Assembly (NCBI GenBank): GCA_017444165.1
Contig: JAFSXH010000118.1
Span: 1 to 5,882 of the forward strand
Direction: 5' to 3'
From: a bacterium
GTDB taxonomy: Bacteria; Vulcanimicrobiota; Xenobia; Xenobiales; Xenobiaceae
DNA length: 5,882 bases
The notes beneath the pieces are model-generated. The model did not search any database, was not told where the DNA came from, and saw nothing but the letters and a program-made list of their open reading frames with translations. Numbering within the stretch: position 1 is the first letter of the stretch; every line of letters begins with the position of its first letter. Positions 5,042 through 5,882 of the stretch are shown here, piece after piece. The position numbers and the translations under genes are program-made.

Positions 5042-5882
5042 GTCTTGGTCTTTTAAGATAGCGAGATTCTTTGGAATAGATGTTAAGATTCACATAACTT
5101 TTATACTCTTATTGATATGGTTTTTATTCCACTACGGCGCAGAGTCTGTATATTTAACTTTAATTGTTTTCACTTGTATAGTTATGCATGAATACGGTCA
5201 TGCTTTAACGGCGCGTAAGTTTGGTATTCCCACCAGGTGCATAACCCTCTGGCCCTTTGGAGGCGTAGCTTCTTTAGAGGGTATGACGAGAAGCCCCAAA
5301 GAGGAAATATTGACAGCTTTAGCTGGTCCAGCTGTCAATTTATTTTTAATCGTCCTTACTTATTTATTTTTTAATTCATATCCGTATTGGGTAGATTATT
5401 TTTCCAATGCAGTCTTTTACAGAATATCTTACTGTGCGGATTTTTTCTTTTTCATAAATATTTCGCTCATGCTCTTTAATTTGATCCCGTCTTTTCCCAT
5501 GGATGGTGGTCGCGTTTTGCGGGGCATTTTAAATTATAAATATGATCTTTTTAGAGCTACAGAAATTGCCGTTAAAGTAGGTAAGTTCTTTGCCGTAGTT
5601 ATGTTTATTCTGGGAGCGGCTTACGATCAAATGCTGATGATCATTGCCGTATTTATTTGGTTTAGTGGTAGCAGAGAATTAGAGCAAATGATTCAAGCTA
5701 AACTCATAGAGCGATTAGAAAATGGCACGGCTACTTTGGAAGATATGGTAAATTTAAGCGGCGGTCATATCTTCGATCTCCTTTTTGGCAATATGTTTGG
5801 GAGAAAGAGGGAAGAGGTTAAAGATAACGTTATAGATTTTACCAATGCTAAAAAAGAGATTTACGAAGCTAAATATCGTCCT
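5040..5882 (+). CDS. Site-2-type intramembrane zinc metalloprotease, peptidase M50 (3'-truncated)
   Basis: 281 codons are visible and the frame is still open at the window end. ATG 5040 is chosen because TAA precedes it directly in frame and the family's N-terminal signature (FKIARFFGIDVKIHITFILL) starts at once. The RBS is weak (GGTGA at 5024-5028). Zinc ligands His50 and His54 are in HEYGH (Glu51 catalytic), and the third ligand Asp155 is in IPSFPMDGGRVLRG. WPFGGVASLEG (71-81) and the ALAGPAVNL stretch (94-101) are typical of the SpoIVFB/Rip3-like branch. Hydrophobic segments lie at about 16-31, 36-58, 91-111, 133-152 and 182-209. The family cuts substrates such as anti-sigma factors or pro-sigma factors within or near the membrane. 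No CBS domain starts by residue 281. Instead there is a hydrophilic, charged tail (about 211-281) I do not recognise, probably cytoplasmic. Substrate unknown; the adjacent S8 protease is a conceivable partner. Confidence 0.93.
   Translation, partial: MSWSFKIARFFGIDVKIHITFILLLIWFLFHYGAESVYLTLIVFTCIVMHEYGHALTARKFGIPTRCITLWPFGGVASLEGMTRSPKEEILTALAGPAVNLFLIVLTYLFFNSYPYWVDYFSNAVFYRISYCADFFFFINISLMLFNLIPSFPMDGGRVLRGILNYKYDLFRATEIAVKVGKFFAVVMFILGAAYDQMLMIIAVFIWFSGSRELEQMIQAKLIERLENGTATLEDMVNLSGGHIFDLLFGNMFGRKREEVKDNVIDFTNAKKEIYEAKYRP

Noticed and set aside
5021..5056. Short open frame of 11 codons (MGDKRINVLVF) overlapping the M50 start
   Set aside because: It could be a coupling leader peptide, but it has no ribosome binding site and the length is easily due to chance.
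3641..5882. S8 and M50 genes as one operon
   Set aside because: A 12-bp terminator with a T-tract stands between them, so co-transcription would need read-through.

Overview
This is bacterial DNA of low to moderate GC. It has Shine-Dalgarno sequences, ordinary stop codons and intrinsic terminators, and shows no sign of a phage, transposon or CRISPR array. The one ecological clue is a complete class I desulfoferrodoxin (superoxide reductase), typical of anaerobes and microaerophiles that meet oxygen. I cannot name the lineage from the sequence alone.

Layout: (1) 1-1077 (+) is the 3' part of a gene for a Cys-containing, probably extracytoplasmic protein with beta-propeller-like repeats. (2) 1184-1939 (+) encodes a membrane-anchored protein with TPR-like helices and a Lys/Ala-rich tail. 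(3) 1945-2006 is a perfect 19-bp inverted repeat acting as a two-way terminator between convergent genes. (4) 2016-2396 (-) is desulfoferrodoxin with its own candidate promoter. (5) 2516-3238 (-) encodes an HTH / acidic linker / long coiled coil / PWWKRLF-tail protein. Its promoter region carries three TTTACA repeats and two ATGCTAT repeats. (6) About 3437-3640 is a long, strongly self-complementary leader. (7) 3641-4939 (+) is a complete subtilisin-family (S8) protease with an I9-like propeptide but no signal peptide. (8) 4962-5009 is its terminator. (9) 5040-5882 (+) encodes an M50 site-2-type intramembrane metalloprotease that runs off the window.

The genes look like separately transcribed units rather than one operon. 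The two most interesting areas flank the S8 gene start. One is the HTH/coiled-coil protein with iteron-like repeats upstream, which resembles the design of single-protein DNA-segregation factors (pSK1 Par, RocS). The other is the leader, which can fold into two adjacent hairpins followed by a three-way junction just before the ribosome binding site. The subtilase and M50 protease side by side could be a proteolytic pair, but a terminator separates them and a functional link is only inferred.
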